Assembly: GCF_018619335.1 (NCBI RefSeq)
Contig: NZ_JAHHDX010000117.1
Span: forward strand, 1-64,000
Reading direction: 5' to 3'
Source of the DNA: Alteromonas sp. ALT199
Lineage (GTDB): Bacteria > Pseudomonadota > Gammaproteobacteria > Enterobacterales > Alteromonadaceae
DNA: 64,000 nucleotides
The translations under genes were made by a program, and so were the position numbers. Below the pieces are notes generated by a model that searched no databases, was not told where the DNA came from, and worked only from the letters and a program-made list of their open reading frames with translations. Below are positions 1 to 6,864 of this stretch, one piece after another. Positions within the stretch are counted from its first letter, which is position 1. The number at the start of each line of letters is the position of its first letter.

Positions 1-3
1 AAG

Positions 4-419
4 TTAGGCGTCATTTAAATACGGCTTTAAAAAGTGGGTTCAGCCGTGACATTCCGGCTTCAAGGTTGTTTCGCTTGGTTGTCTTTGCGGCTTGCTTTTC
101 GGTAGTTTCAACGGCTTTTGCAACGCGTTTTTCATCAACATCGCAACGCCAACATTCAACATCACCAGTTTTCTAAACTCGCTCTTTTATCCAGCATTGC
201 CGTTAACATCTAGCTTTTCGCACAGGGTTGTTTTATCTTAAATTCAACAATTTAAACACGCGGTCTAATTGGCTAGTGGTGGCAGCAAAGCTGCGTACTT
301 TCAGTTGTACGCCTAACAAAACGCTGTTGGCACTCCCTCCGGTCGCTGGGACGCTAACACGTGGGCTGACTCACTTCGTTCGGATTTTAGCCCACGTGCT
401 AGCGCCCCAAAGCTTAGCG
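4..419 (+). other. Integron cassette 1, no convincing gene
   Basis: This 416-bp cassette runs from the cut point in the R' core at 3-9 to the G of the next R' core. I find no ORF with a ribosome binding site. The only plus-strand frame (TTG at 228, 69 codons) reads straight through the attC hairpin and is likely spurious. The module is related to the next cassette along its whole length, with the right half (roughly from 190 on) nearly identical and the left half more diverged. It may carry a promoter, a small RNA, or only the recombination site; the sequence does not decide between these. Confidence 0.7.
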
Positions 420-425
420 TTAGGC
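311..425 (+). repeat. attC site of cassette 1
   Basis: R'' core GCCTAAC (311-317) pairs with R' core GTTAGGC (419-425). Between them lies a long inverted repeat: CGCTAACACGTGGGCT on the left pairs with AGCCCACGTGCTAGCG on the right. The roughly 115-nt length and imperfect palindrome fit attC sites of chromosomal integrons, which recombine as folded single strands. Confidence 0.85.
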
Positions 426-836
426 GTCATTTACTAACAGCATTAAAAAGTAAGTTCAGCAGTGACATTTCAGCATCAAGGTTGTTTCACTAGGTTGTCT
501 TCGTGGCTAGCTTTCTCAGTTGTCTAAATGACTTTAGCAACGCGGTTTTTATCAACACAGCAACGCCAACAGTCAACACTACAAGTTGTCTAAACTCGCT
601 CTTTTATCCAGCAATGTCCTTAACATCTGGCATTTCGCACAGGGTTGTTTTATCTTAAATTCAACAATTTAAACACGTGGCCTAATTGGCTAGTGGTGGC
701 AGCAAAGCTGCGTACGTTCATTTGTACGCCTAACAAAACGCTGTTGGCACTCCCTTCGGTCGCTGGGACGCTAACACGTGGGCTGACTCACTTCGTTCGG
801 ATTTTAGCCCACGTGCTAGCGCCCCAAAGCTTAGCG
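420..836 (+). other. Integron cassette 2, diverged copy of cassette 1
   Basis: This 417-bp cassette has the same beginning (TTAGGCGTCATTTA) and the same attC arm as cassette 1. By eye it is close to 90 percent identical overall, with differences concentrated in the first 200 bases. No ORF has a convincing start; the frame from TTG at 645 crosses the attC into cassette 3. Adjacent copies of one cassette suggest repeated insertion or tandem duplication. Confidence 0.7.
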
Positions 837-842
837 TTATCT
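728..842 (+). repeat. attC site of cassette 2
   Basis: R'' GCCTAAC (728-734) and R' position GTTATCT (836-842) flank the same long hairpin as in cassette 1 (CGCTAACACGTGGG paired with CCCACGTGCTAGCG). The R' differs from the R'' complement because its last six bases belong to the next cassette, which is what a real array junction should show. Confidence 0.85.
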
Positions 843-882
843 TCCAATTGGCATATGTGCTCTTCTGCGATAATCTTAATGT

Positions 883-1119
883 ATGCCGACAGTATTAAAG
901 TTAGGGCCGTATCGTTTCTTCTTTTATAGTAATGAAAACGGTGAACCCGCACACATTCATATTCAGCGAGAGAAGATGCTTGCTAAATTCTGGTTAAAGC
1001 CCGTTGCTTTAGCTAGCTCTACTCGTTTTCCACCGAAAGAGTTAAGAAAACTCGAGCAATTGGTGGTCGAAAATAAAGAAACATTTTTGGAGGCTTGGAA
1101 TGGCTATTTTAGCAGTTGA
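883..1119 (+). CDS. DUF4160 domain protein (cassette 3, first gene)
   Basis: The 78-residue product matches the DUF4160 family: it begins MPTVLKLGPYRFFFYSNENGE followed by PAHIHIQRE, the family's typical PxHIHV-type motif, then a short basic helix region ending in EAWNGYF. Function of the family is not established; members are nearly always next to a DUF2442 gene and the pair has been suggested to act like a toxin-antitoxin module. Here the partner starts inside this gene (1100) with a 20-nt overlap, so translation is probably coupled. The gene starts 47 bases into the integron cassette and is read in the array direction. I see no strong promoter, so expression likely depends on an upstream cassette or attI promoter. 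Confidence 0.8.
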   Translation: MPTVLKLGPYRFFFYSNENGEPAHIHIQREKMLAKFWLKPVALASSTRFPPKELRKLEQLVVENKETFLEAWNGYFSS

Positions 1120-1366
1120 ACATCACCCTCTTGCTCACTCAGTTAGTTTTGACTCAGACTCACTTATTGTCAGTCTAATTGATGGCCGCACTCTTTCCGT
1201 TCCTTTAGTTTGGTTCCCATCGCTTTCATCTGCGACTGCAGATCAACTAAAAGATTGGGAGATTCTGGGTGATGGCGAAGGTATTCACTGGCCTCAATTG
1301 GACGAGGACTTAAGTGTTAATGGTCTACTTTTGGGCAATCAAGGAAAGAAGATAACAAATCAATAA
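1100..1366 (+). CDS. DUF2442 domain protein (cassette 3, second gene)
   Basis: The 88-residue product shows the DUF2442 pattern: an N-terminal beta region, the signature DGRTLSVPLVWFPSL (residues about 29-43), then WEILGDGEGIHWPQLDEDLSVNGLL. This Ile-His-Trp-Pro-x-Leu-Asp-Glu-Asp motif with a following Leu is typical. In similar pairs it is the downstream partner of DUF4160. The start ATG at 1100 lies within the preceding gene, preceded by TTTTTGGAGG in the upstream coding sequence, a good ribosome binding site. The stop codon falls inside the cassette's attC R'' region (1350-1356), leaving almost no untranslated tail, as is common for compact cassettes. Confidence 0.8.
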   Translation: MAILAVEHHPLAHSVSFDSDSLIVSLIDGRTLSVPLVWFPSLSSATADQLKDWEILGDGEGIHWPQLDEDLSVNGLLLGNQGKKITNQ

Positions 1367-1458
1367 ACACACTCACTGCGTTCGCTGGGACGCATACAAG
1401 TGGGGCGGCTTCGCAATTTTAGCTAGCAAGTTTGCGCCGTTTGATGGGGGCGTTATAA
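1350..1458 (+). repeat. attC site of cassette 3
   Basis: R'' AGATAAC (1350-1356) is the exact reverse complement of GTTATCT at the cassette's 5' junction (836-842), and R' is GTTATAA (1452-1458). The inner part shares TCGCTGGGACGC and a GTGGG arm with the attC of cassettes 1 and 2 but is otherwise different. This gives cassette 3 as 837-1452. Confidence 0.85.
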
Positions 1459-1470
1459 GGCATCAGTCGA

Positions 1471-1968
1471 GTGAGTGCATACGATTTAGAAAAGGAAGTT
1501 TGGTCTGAAGCTAACTTTAAAGTGATGGGGTGGCATGACGCATCACTATGGTCAATGGTTTCCAATGCAGAGCAATTCGAATACTTATTTGACCTAGATT
1601 ACATAGATGCGTTAGTTACGACTGTCAATTTGTCTTCCGATCGTTGGAATGAAATCCAGCTTCTTACTATTTTATATGAGGCCTCATTGCAGGACAAAGA
1701 AGCAGCGAAATTTCAGTATATTCTTGCAGTGTCGCTCATGTTTCGTGACGATATTCGGCTAAGAGATATCTATAAAAATGACTTTGGTTTAAGTACCGGA
1801 ACCTACAGTACCAATAACGCCGTCATTGAGTCTTTGAAAAAACATGGTTTTACAGAGTGCGCTAACCTAGAAGGCGCAGATTTAGTCCATTGCAACTTGG
1901 ATGTTTTAGAGAATTATCCATACAAACGCATCAAGTCGCCGCTAAAAAGCGCGACTGGGACACGTTAA
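1471..1968 (+). CDS. Uncharacterised cassette-encoded protein (cassette 4)
   Basis: GTG start at 1471, 18 bases into the cassette; 165 residues. I do not recognise a named family. The first 50 residues (motif MGWHDASLWSM, then FDLDYIDALV) have the look of a globular domain found in integron cassette proteins of marine bacteria, but I cannot confirm it. The rest is alpha-helical in character. The last dozen residues (KSPLKSATGTR) are encoded by the attC hairpin itself, and the stop lies within the R' core, so the gene probably lost its original stop or uses the attC as its 3' end. There is no signal peptide or membrane segment. Confidence 0.6.
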   Translation: MSAYDLEKEVWSEANFKVMGWHDASLWSMVSNAEQFEYLFDLDYIDALVTTVNLSSDRWNEIQLLTILYEASLQDKEAAKFQYILAVSLMFRDDIRLRDIYKNDFGLSTGTYSTNNAVIESLKKHGFTECANLEGADLVHCNLDVLENYPYKRIKSPLKSATGTR

Positions 1969-1970
1969 GT
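1921..1970 (+). repeat. Short attC site of cassette 4
   Basis: A compact site with R' GTTAAGT (1964-1970, a perfect GTTRRRY), a perfect 6-bp inner stem AGTCGC (1934-1939) with GCGACT, and GGGACACG before the core. The expected R'' is degenerate (TACAAAC at 1921-1927). At about 50 nt it is much shorter than its neighbours and overlaps the end of the cassette 4 gene. Confidence 0.65.
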
Positions 1971-1971
1971 C

Positions 1972-2463
1972 ATGATTATAATACAAAAAATACAAACACA
2001 TTGGACTAAAGCCTCAAGAGGGATGCCAAACGCAAAACTAAGAAACTCTGTCCCAAGGATGCTAGAGTTACCTCATATTGAAAATGATGCAGCCATTTTT
2101 GTTCATGAGGTCAAAGCAACCGAAGATAATGGTTTTAACCTGGAAAGTGAAACTGTGGCTATTCCAAACCCAAAGAAATACTGGTCGTTTGAGTTTACAG
2201 AGTCTGATAATAGGTTAAGTGTATTCTTTAGCTATAGTTACCACGAACATGGTACGCCAAATAGGGGGGGGGTTCGCCGTAATATTATAAACCTATCTGA
2301 AGGTGAAACGGCTAGCTTCCATATAAATGGTCGCTTTACTTATTATAGTGGTCAGTGGTATCGGCAGTATTTTGTAAATATTGGGTACGGGGTTAGCGAA
2401 ACTGACGTTTTCCTATCAAAACCGTTTAATCGTCATGTTAGTAAAATGGTCAATTTATTCTAA
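1972..2463 (+). CDS. Uncharacterised cassette-encoded protein (cassette 5)
   Basis: 163 residues starting at ATG 1972, only seven bases after the cassette 5 cut point. I do not recognise the family. It is soluble in character, beta-rich in the middle (YWSFEFTESDNRLSVFFSYSY) and rich in aromatic residues; there is no signal peptide. A run of nine G residues (2264-2272) lies inside the reading frame near residue 98, encoding part of the stretch before VRRN. A change of one base in that tract would truncate the protein, so the reading frame may be phase variable or the tract may be a sequencing risk. No strong ribosome binding site is visible. Confidence 0.55.
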   Translation: MIIIQKIQTHWTKASRGMPNAKLRNSVPRMLELPHIENDAAIFVHEVKATEDNGFNLESETVAIPNPKKYWSFEFTESDNRLSVFFSYSYHEHGTPNRGGVRRNIINLSEGETASFHINGRFTYYSGQWYRQYFVNIGYGVSETDVFLSKPFNRHVSKMVNLF

Positions 2464-2599
2464 ATGCGGCGGTTTATACTCTCGACTAAACAAGACAGGC
2501 ATCTTTATGTACACCAAAATTGCACAGAGAAATGCCAAACATAAAAAAATGAAACCGGCAGCTAACAATCACATTTAGCCGGTCGTAAACTCCTTGAGG

Positions 2600-2661
2600 C
2601 ATTAACATGCGTGCTCAATCGCTTCGCACCAAACCTTAGCCCACTTGTTTAACCGTTACTT
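2600..2661 (+). repeat. Degenerate attC-like site
   Basis: CATTAAC (2600-2606) and GTTACTT (2655-2661) could be R'' and R' cores. The segment TTAGCCCACTTG before the right core resembles the right arm TTAGCCCACGTG of the attC sites of cassettes 1 and 2. The left arm does not pair well with it, so this is either a decayed site at the end of the array or chance. Confidence 0.4.
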
Positions 2662-2685
2662 AGGGTAAATTTAAAAATCGATTAG

Positions 2686-2988
2686 ATGGTAAAGTATGAT
2701 CTATTCAGAGGTTCTAGTTTGAATGTAAGAGTAATATGTCTTTTTGTTATCAGTTCTGTTGTCAGCAGTTCGGGTAATGCCTCGCCTACGTCTAATGAAT
2801 TTATTTCTTGTAAGAAGATGGCTGTTTCTGTCCTTGAGTTGTGTCTTAACGACGATGACCTAAAATGCTGGTCAAAATCCAAATCGGCCTATAAGTCTTG
2901 CCACAAAAAGGTTATTCAGAATCACCAACTAGATTATGAGCGAATAAAGGCAGAAAACGTGCGTCAAAAGCAATTTAAAAGGCAATAA
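2686..2988 (+). CDS. Small exported twin-CX10C protein
   Basis: Up to 100 residues. A hydrophobic stretch (VRVICLFVISSVVSSSGNA, about residues 13-31) looks like a Sec signal peptide, so a TTG start near 2719 is an alternative to ATG 2686. The predicted mature part has four cysteines with exact symmetric spacing: C-x10-C, seven residues, C-x10-C, in helical, Lys/Glu-rich sequence. That spacing resembles the disulfide-linked helical hairpins of CX9C/CX10C proteins and would suit the oxidising periplasm. The C-terminal 20 residues are strongly basic. I know no named family for it. It lies just after the last attC-like site and might be the last cassette or the first chromosomal gene. Confidence 0.55.
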   Translation: MVKYDLFRGSSLNVRVICLFVISSVVSSSGNASPTSNEFISCKKMAVSVLELCLNDDDLKCWSKSKSAYKSCHKKVIQNHQLDYERIKAENVRQKQFKRQ

Positions 2989-3160
2989 GAACGAAGTAAA
3001 AGAAAAAATAAGAAAAACGGTTTAGCTCAGTATCCGTTAATCTGGCGCTTTTGACGTAAAGTTGAAATTTATAAACGTATATAACGCCTAAGGAAATGGG
3101 CCTAGTTACCTGTACGCAATAAGTTTATTCTGAAATTAACTGCACACAAGGATTAAAAGA

Positions 3161-3820
3161 TTGATCTCACAACTACCAAAGTGGGTAGAGTTTGGAGCCT
3201 TCTTTTTGGCTTTAATTGCTGGTTGTGTGAATGCAATTGGTCTTCTCGGGTTTGAACACCAATCTGTGTCTCACTTATCTGGCACAGCTACTTTACTCGG
3301 CACTGAACTGCTAGGCCTGACATTCCAAAAGATATTTCATCTTCTAGGTATTTTGTTGTCATTTTTAAGTGGAGCTTGCGTTGCTGGCTTCTTACTACAT
3401 GGCTCAACATTAAAATTGGGCAGGCATTACGATACTGCTTTATTCATTGAATTCGCATTATTGTGCTTGTCTTCATGGCTTTTAATATCAGGGTCATTTT
3501 ATGGCCACTTCCTCGCTTCGGCTGCGTGTGGCCTTCAAAACGCGCTTGCCACAACATATAGCGGTGCAATTATCAGAACAACGCATGTTACGGGCATTTT
3601 TACCGATTTAGGCATAATGTTGGGTTCTGTATTCAGAGGACAGACGCTTGACAGACGAAAAGCAAAGCTATTTCTATTTATAATTACTGGCTTTGTTCTT
3701 GGCGGTACGGTTGGAGCATTGCTTTACGCCCAATTATTGTTTAAAGCACTTTTTATTCCAGCGGGCATATGTTTGATTATGGCGGCAGCTTATCGTCTCT
3801 ATGCTCAGCGTAATGGGTAG
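3161..3820 (+). CDS. YoaK/DUF1275 family membrane protein
   Basis: 219 residues with about six hydrophobic segments. The pattern GCVNAIGLLGFEHQSVSHLSGTATLLG near the N-terminus and GLQNALATTYSGAIIRTTHVTGIFTDLG in the middle are the two repeats typical of DUF1275 (YoaK). The function of this family is not established; it is an inner membrane protein of transporter-like shape. Translation starts at TTG 3161, chosen because AAGGA lies eight bases upstream. It stands alone on the plus strand after the cassette region and before ynfA. Confidence 0.85.
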   Translation: MISQLPKWVEFGAFFLALIAGCVNAIGLLGFEHQSVSHLSGTATLLGTELLGLTFQKIFHLLGILLSFLSGACVAGFLLHGSTLKLGRHYDTALFIEFALLCLSSWLLISGSFYGHFLASAACGLQNALATTYSGAIIRTTHVTGIFTDLGIMLGSVFRGQTLDRRKAKLFLFIITGFVLGGTVGALLYAQLLFKALFIPAGICLIMAAAYRLYAQRNG

Positions 3821-3982
3821 CACACGTATTTATTACGGTTAGTTTTATGCTGCGCTAGATGCTATCAACTTGGCTGGCGAAAGCTCGATAGCACAGGTGG
3901 TGATGGTGGAGATTCAGATTGACCTTACATGCTACTTCGGCAATAACTTGATGAACAAACGGTATTTTAAAAAGAGGTCTTT

Positions 3983-4315
3983 GTGTTGGAATTAAAAACC
4001 ATTGGTTTATTCTTCATTACTGCACTTGCTGAAATTGTGGGGTGCTATCTACCCTATTTGTGGTTAAAGGAAGACAAGTCGATTTGGCTGTTAATACCCG
4101 CAGCAATATCACTGGCACTCTTTGCATGGCTGCTATCATTGCACCCTACTGCGGCTGGCCGAGTGTATGCAGCTTATGGAGGCGTTTACATATTTATGGC
4201 TATTATATGGCTTTGGCTGATTGATGGCATTAAGCCAACATTATGGGATTTGGTGGGTACAGGTGTCGCTTTGCTTGGAATGGCTATTATTATGTTCGCT
4301 CCAAGACAGACCTAA
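3983..4315 (+). CDS. ynfA: YnfA family (UPF0060) small membrane protein
   Basis: 110 residues, four membrane helices, with high similarity to E. coli Ynf[17 protein letters not shown] near the start, then [23 protein letters not shown] and [20 protein letters not shown]. The family is related in fold to small multidrug resistance transporters, and YnfA homologues have been linked to efflux of dyes and drugs. The start is GTG at 3983, with AAGAGG about six bases upstream. It stands alone; a 160-base gap separates it from the DUF1275 gene. Confidence 0.9.
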   Translation: MLELKTIGLFFITALAEIVGCYLPYLWLKEDKSIWLLIPAAISLALFAWLLSLHPTAAGRVYAAYGGVYIFMAIIWLWLIDGIKPTLWDLVGTGVALLGMAIIMFAPRQT

Positions 4316-4352
4316 TCAAAAACATTTTTTTAAAAATGACAAAGAAAACACA

Positions 4353-4796
4353 ATGAAGATCACCTTTGCACCCAGTTCAAACCTACAGCGGGCAGCTGAA
4401 TTTACTTTTGAGAACATGCACGCATATTACGCTAAGTTCGCTCCTGAGTGGAACGCTGCAAAAGTGCTTGAGGCTACGGCAAATCTAATTAACTACGACA
4501 TTCAATTAGAAAACCAGACAGTGGGAGTTATGCGTCTACAATTTGAAAAGAGCAACTGCCTCTTACGCGATCTTCAAGTTATACCAATGGCACAAAACAA
4601 AGGCATAGGCACTGTCGCTATTGCAGAAGCAGAAAAACTCGCTCTAAAGGCCAAGGCTAGTTCGCTTACCTTACGGGTTTTCAAAATTAGCCCTGCAGTT
4701 TTGCTCTATAAGAAAGTGGGCTTTGTTATTGATAGTGAAGACGACCGCTTTTTTAACATGACTAAACCCCTAGGTGTTAAACCAACTGGTTTTTAA
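4353..4796 (+). CDS. GNAT family N-acetyltransferase
   Basis: 147 residues from ATG 4353. The acetyl-CoA binding motif A is visible as LRDLQVIPMAQNKGIGTVAI (Q/R-x-x-G-x-G/A type: QNKGIG), followed by the typical LRVFKISPAVLLYKKVGFV, where a family member places LYKKxGF at the end of the fold. The substrate cannot be told. An in-frame start at 4221 would overlap ynfA by nearly 100 bases and add residues with no GNAT likeness, so I prefer 4353. A second GNAT gene follows 38 bases later and the two probably form an operon. Confidence 0.85.
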   Translation: MKITFAPSSNLQRAAEFTFENMHAYYAKFAPEWNAAKVLEATANLINYDIQLENQTVGVMRLQFEKSNCLLRDLQVIPMAQNKGIGTVAIAEAEKLALKAKASSLTLRVFKISPAVLLYKKVGFVIDSEDDRFFNMTKPLGVKPTGF

Positions 4797-4834
4797 TAGC
4801 CGTTCATTCTAAATATAACTAAAGGCCAAAATGT

Positions 4835-5290
4835 ATGAATATTATTATGGATGATCTCACTGGGGGAGCGGTGCTAGCGCTTTTAGAAGAGCATTTGTCG
4901 GATATGTATGCCACGTCGCCGCCAGAGTGCGTACACGCATTAGATGTTGATGCACTAAAAGCGCCTAACATTACTTTTTTTAGTGGTTGGAAGCAGCAAC
5001 AGCTTGCGGGGTGTGTTGCTATTAAAGCCCTTGATACACATAGCGCCGAGCTAAAATCTATGCGAACGGCAAAGCCCTTCAGAGGATGTGGTGTAGCTTC
5101 CCAGTTATTACTTTTTGCCTTAGAACATGCGAAAATAAAAGGGTTTAGTTCAATAAGTCTAGAAACGGGTACGCAAGATTACTTTTTGGCGGCAAGAACG
5201 CTTTATAAAAAGTTCGGTTTTATCGACTGCGGCCCTTTTGGTAGCTATTCACTAGACCCCAACAGTCACTTTATGACCCGAGCGCTTTAG
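4835..5290 (+). CDS. GNAT family N-acetyltransferase (YsnE-like)
   Basis: 151 residues. Motif ELKSMRTAKPFRGCGVASQLL carries the acyl-CoA pyrophosphate loop (R-G-C-G-V-A), and LYKKFGFIDCGPFGSYSLDPNSHFMTRAL at the end is the typical C-terminal part of the YsnE/PA4866-like branch, with a conserved L-Y-x-K-x-G-F. It belongs to the general acetyltransferase fold; substrate unknown. It lies between the other GNAT gene and phnA, all on the plus strand with short gaps, so co-transcription is likely. Confidence 0.85.
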   Translation: MNIIMDDLTGGAVLALLEEHLSDMYATSPPECVHALDVDALKAPNITFFSGWKQQQLAGCVAIKALDTHSAELKSMRTAKPFRGCGVASQLLLFALEHAKIKGFSSISLETGTQDYFLAARTLYKKFGFIDCGPFGSYSLDPNSHFMTRAL

Positions 5291-5314
5291 TTTAGTATTT
5301 TAAGAGAATTGCAC

Positions 5315-5644
5315 ATGTCACTACCTCCTTGCCCAAGCTGTCAATCTGAGTATGTATATGAAGACCAGTCTTTACTCATTTGCCCCGAATGTGGTTATGA
5401 GTGGAACCCGAACGAGGTTGAAGATGAAATTTCTGCCAAAGACTACAACGGTACGCCGCTAGTTGCCGGTGACAAAATCACGCTGGCAAAAGATTTAAAA
5501 GTAAAAGGCAGCTCACTAGTACTTAAAATTGGCACCAAAGCGGTTATCCGCCACGTGAAAGATGCCAAAGACCACCAGCTAGACTGCAAAGTAGATGGCG
5601 CCGGTGAAATGATGCTTACCGCACAGTTTGTAAAAAAAGCATAG
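5315..5644 (+). CDS. yjdM: PhnA/YjdM family zinc-ribbon protein
   Basis: 109 residues matching E. coli YjdM (historically PhnA) along its whole length. An N-terminal zinc ribbon with two CxxC pairs (CPSC and CPEC) is followed by the conserved [25 protein letters not shown] and [11 protein letters not shown]. Despite the old name, a direct role in alkylphosphonate breakdown is not established. ATG 5315 is chosen over TTG 5309 because homologues start MSLPPCP. It is the last gene of the short plus-strand group and is followed by a hairpin terminator. Confidence 0.9.
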   Translation: MSLPPCPSCQSEYVYEDQSLLICPECGYEWNPNEVEDEISAKDYNGTPLVAGDKITLAKDLKVKGSSLVLKIGTKAVIRHVKDAKDHQLDCKVDGAGEMMLTAQFVKKA

Positions 5645-5674
5645 TCAGCACGTTTTTAAAGTCCCTCACCTCCT

Positions 5675-5707
5675 AGCGCGCTTATCTTTTAGCGCGCTTT
5701 TCTTTCT
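5675..5707 (+). terminator. Intrinsic terminator after yjdM
   Basis: Two copies of AGCGCGCT (5675-5682 and 5691-5698), each self-complementary, can form a hairpin with an eight-base loop and are followed by TTTCTTTCT. Confidence 0.7.
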
Positions 5708-5750
5708 AAGCGCATACGGGGCGCGCTAGCTACACTAGCTAAATAGTACT

Positions 5751-6608
5751 TTAGAAGTTAGCAACCTCGTTAGTAATGGTTTCAGTGAGTAAGCTAATCG
5801 CTTTAGATGACACTTTTTGAGGGTTAACTAAGCATACGCCTACATGTCCAAGTTCGGGCAAGCTTTCCGAATTAGACAAAACGTGTAGCCCTGTCGGTAC
5901 AGAACTTTTTGCCAGTACAGTAATACCTAGTCCTTCATTAATGGCAGTTTTAATGCCGTTTAAGTCTGCAATGGTGTATACCACCTGCCACGGTTTTTTG
6001 ATTGCCGATAACAGATTGGTGGCGCGCTTGCGATAAATACAGGGCGAAGGGGCAGCAATAATAGGAAGCTTAGCGGGCACGCTGTTTACAAAGCGCTGAC
6101 TTCCTACCCATACCAGCTGATCTGAAATGATGAAACCGTCCTGCTGTGGGTTCGGTGTTTCCTGTAGTGACAGAATTAAATCGAACTGACTTTTTAACGG
6201 TTCACTCAACAAATCCTTGCTTAGCGCACAATGCACTTCCAACGATATCTCTGGGTAAGTTTGTGTGAATCGACGAATGATTTTGGGCATGAGTGTGGTG
6301 CTAAATTCACTGGGAATGCCTAGCCTAATATTTCCCGTCACCTGAGGCTTCCCGAACTCAGCCATAGCTTGGTCATTGAGCGCTACGATCTTCTCACCAT
6401 ATGACAATAAACGGCTACCAGCGCCAGTAAGCGCTAGCCGATTTTTATCACGAGAAAACAACTTTTCCCCAATCATTTCTTCTAGCTTTTTTATTTGTAG
6501 GCTAATAGCAGGCTGAGTACGTTGCAGCTGCTCGGCGCATTGTGTGTAGCTTCCCGTCTGTGCAATAAGCACGAACGAACGCAAAAAATCTATCGACAAG
6601 TTTTTCAT
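5751..6608 (-). CDS. LysR-family transcriptional regulator
   Basis: 285 residues. The N-terminal winged helix-turn-helix is clear (LRSFVLIAQTGSYTQCAEQLQRTQPAISLQIKKLEEMIGEKLF, residues about 9-51), followed by a linker helix and a LysR substrate-binding domain with two Rossmann-like lobes. The effector is unknown. The gene is transcribed away from glyA with 256 bases between the two starts, the classical divergent layout in which a LysR protein controls its neighbour and itself. That suggests, without proof, control of this serine hydroxymethyltransferase or of another amino-acid gene elsewhere. Confidence 0.9.
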   Translation of the reverse strand: MKNLSIDFLRSFVLIAQTGSYTQCAEQLQRTQPAISLQIKKLEEMIGEKLFSRDKNRLALTGAGSRLLSYGEKIVALNDQAMAEFGKPQVTGNIRLGIPSEFSTTLMPKIIRRFTQTYPEISLEVHCALSKDLLSEPLKSQFDLILSLQETPNPQQDGFIISDQLVWVGSQRFVNSVPAKLPIIAAPSPCIYRKRATNLLSAIKKPWQVVYTIADLNGIKTAINEGLGITVLAKSSVPTGLHVLSNSESLPELGHVGVCLVNPQKVSSKAISLLTETITNEVANF

Positions 6609-6864
6609 TATTTTGCTTCACACCTTATTTCTATCTTCAACCAAGCACATACCTTTCACCGGTATAGTTTAGAGACTCATTTAGTTAGCCGCTCTACTAC
6701 AGACAAAACACAAACGCGCCATTCCATGCCCTACCGGTTCATATCGTGCCAAAAATACAAAGCCAGCATTTAATAAAATTATAATGCCATATTTTTTATT
6801 AATTTTATTTATTCTTTTTACCCTCCTAGTATCAAATAAACAACAATGACAATTAGGAGCCTGC
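6609..6864. promoter_or_regulatory. Divergent promoter region between the LysR gene and glyA
   Basis: A TATAAT hexamer at 6780-6785 is a candidate -10 for glyA, in a very AT-rich stretch; no good -35 is present at the standard distance, which would fit activator-dependent transcription. TAGGAG eight bases before ATG 6865 is the glyA ribosome binding site. I could not pick out a clear LysR T-N11-A box, and no glycine or SAM riboswitch is evident. Confidence 0.4.

Larger units (their letters stand above)
1..2661 (+). mobile_element. Distal part of an integron gene-cassette array
   Basis: Successive short modules are bounded by attC-like recombination sites whose R' cores read GTTRRRY-like (GTTAGGC at 3-9 and 419-425, GTTATCT at 836-842, GTTATAA at 1452-1458, GTTAAGT at 1964-1970). 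For the first three cassettes the R'' core is the reverse complement of the cassette's own 5' end (GCCTAAC with GTTAGGC; AGATAAC with GTTATCT). That is the signature of cassettes that once circularised, as known for IntI substrates. Genes inside are short, on the plus strand and lack promoters of their own. No integrase or attI is in the window; by the usual polarity they would lie to the left. The right border is uncertain: the last site (about 2600-2661) is degenerate. Confidence 0.8.

Noticed and set aside
228-437. ORF of 69 codons in cassette 1 (and the related frame 645-929 in cassette 2)
   Set aside because: Starts at TTG without a ribosome binding site and reads through the attC hairpin; in the second copy it also runs over the junction into cassette 3.
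2994-3042. A further attC-like pair AAGTAAA and GTTAATC after the twin-CX10C gene
   Set aside because: Very short spacing, no inner stem, and the cores deviate from consensus.
3910-3985. MerR-type promoter in front of ynfA (TTGACC, 19 bp, TAACTT)
   Set aside because: No clear dyad in the spacer and no merR gene nearby.
6609-6864. Glycine or SAM riboswitch upstream of glyA
   Set aside because: No conserved aptamer core found; region is AT-rich and unstructured.
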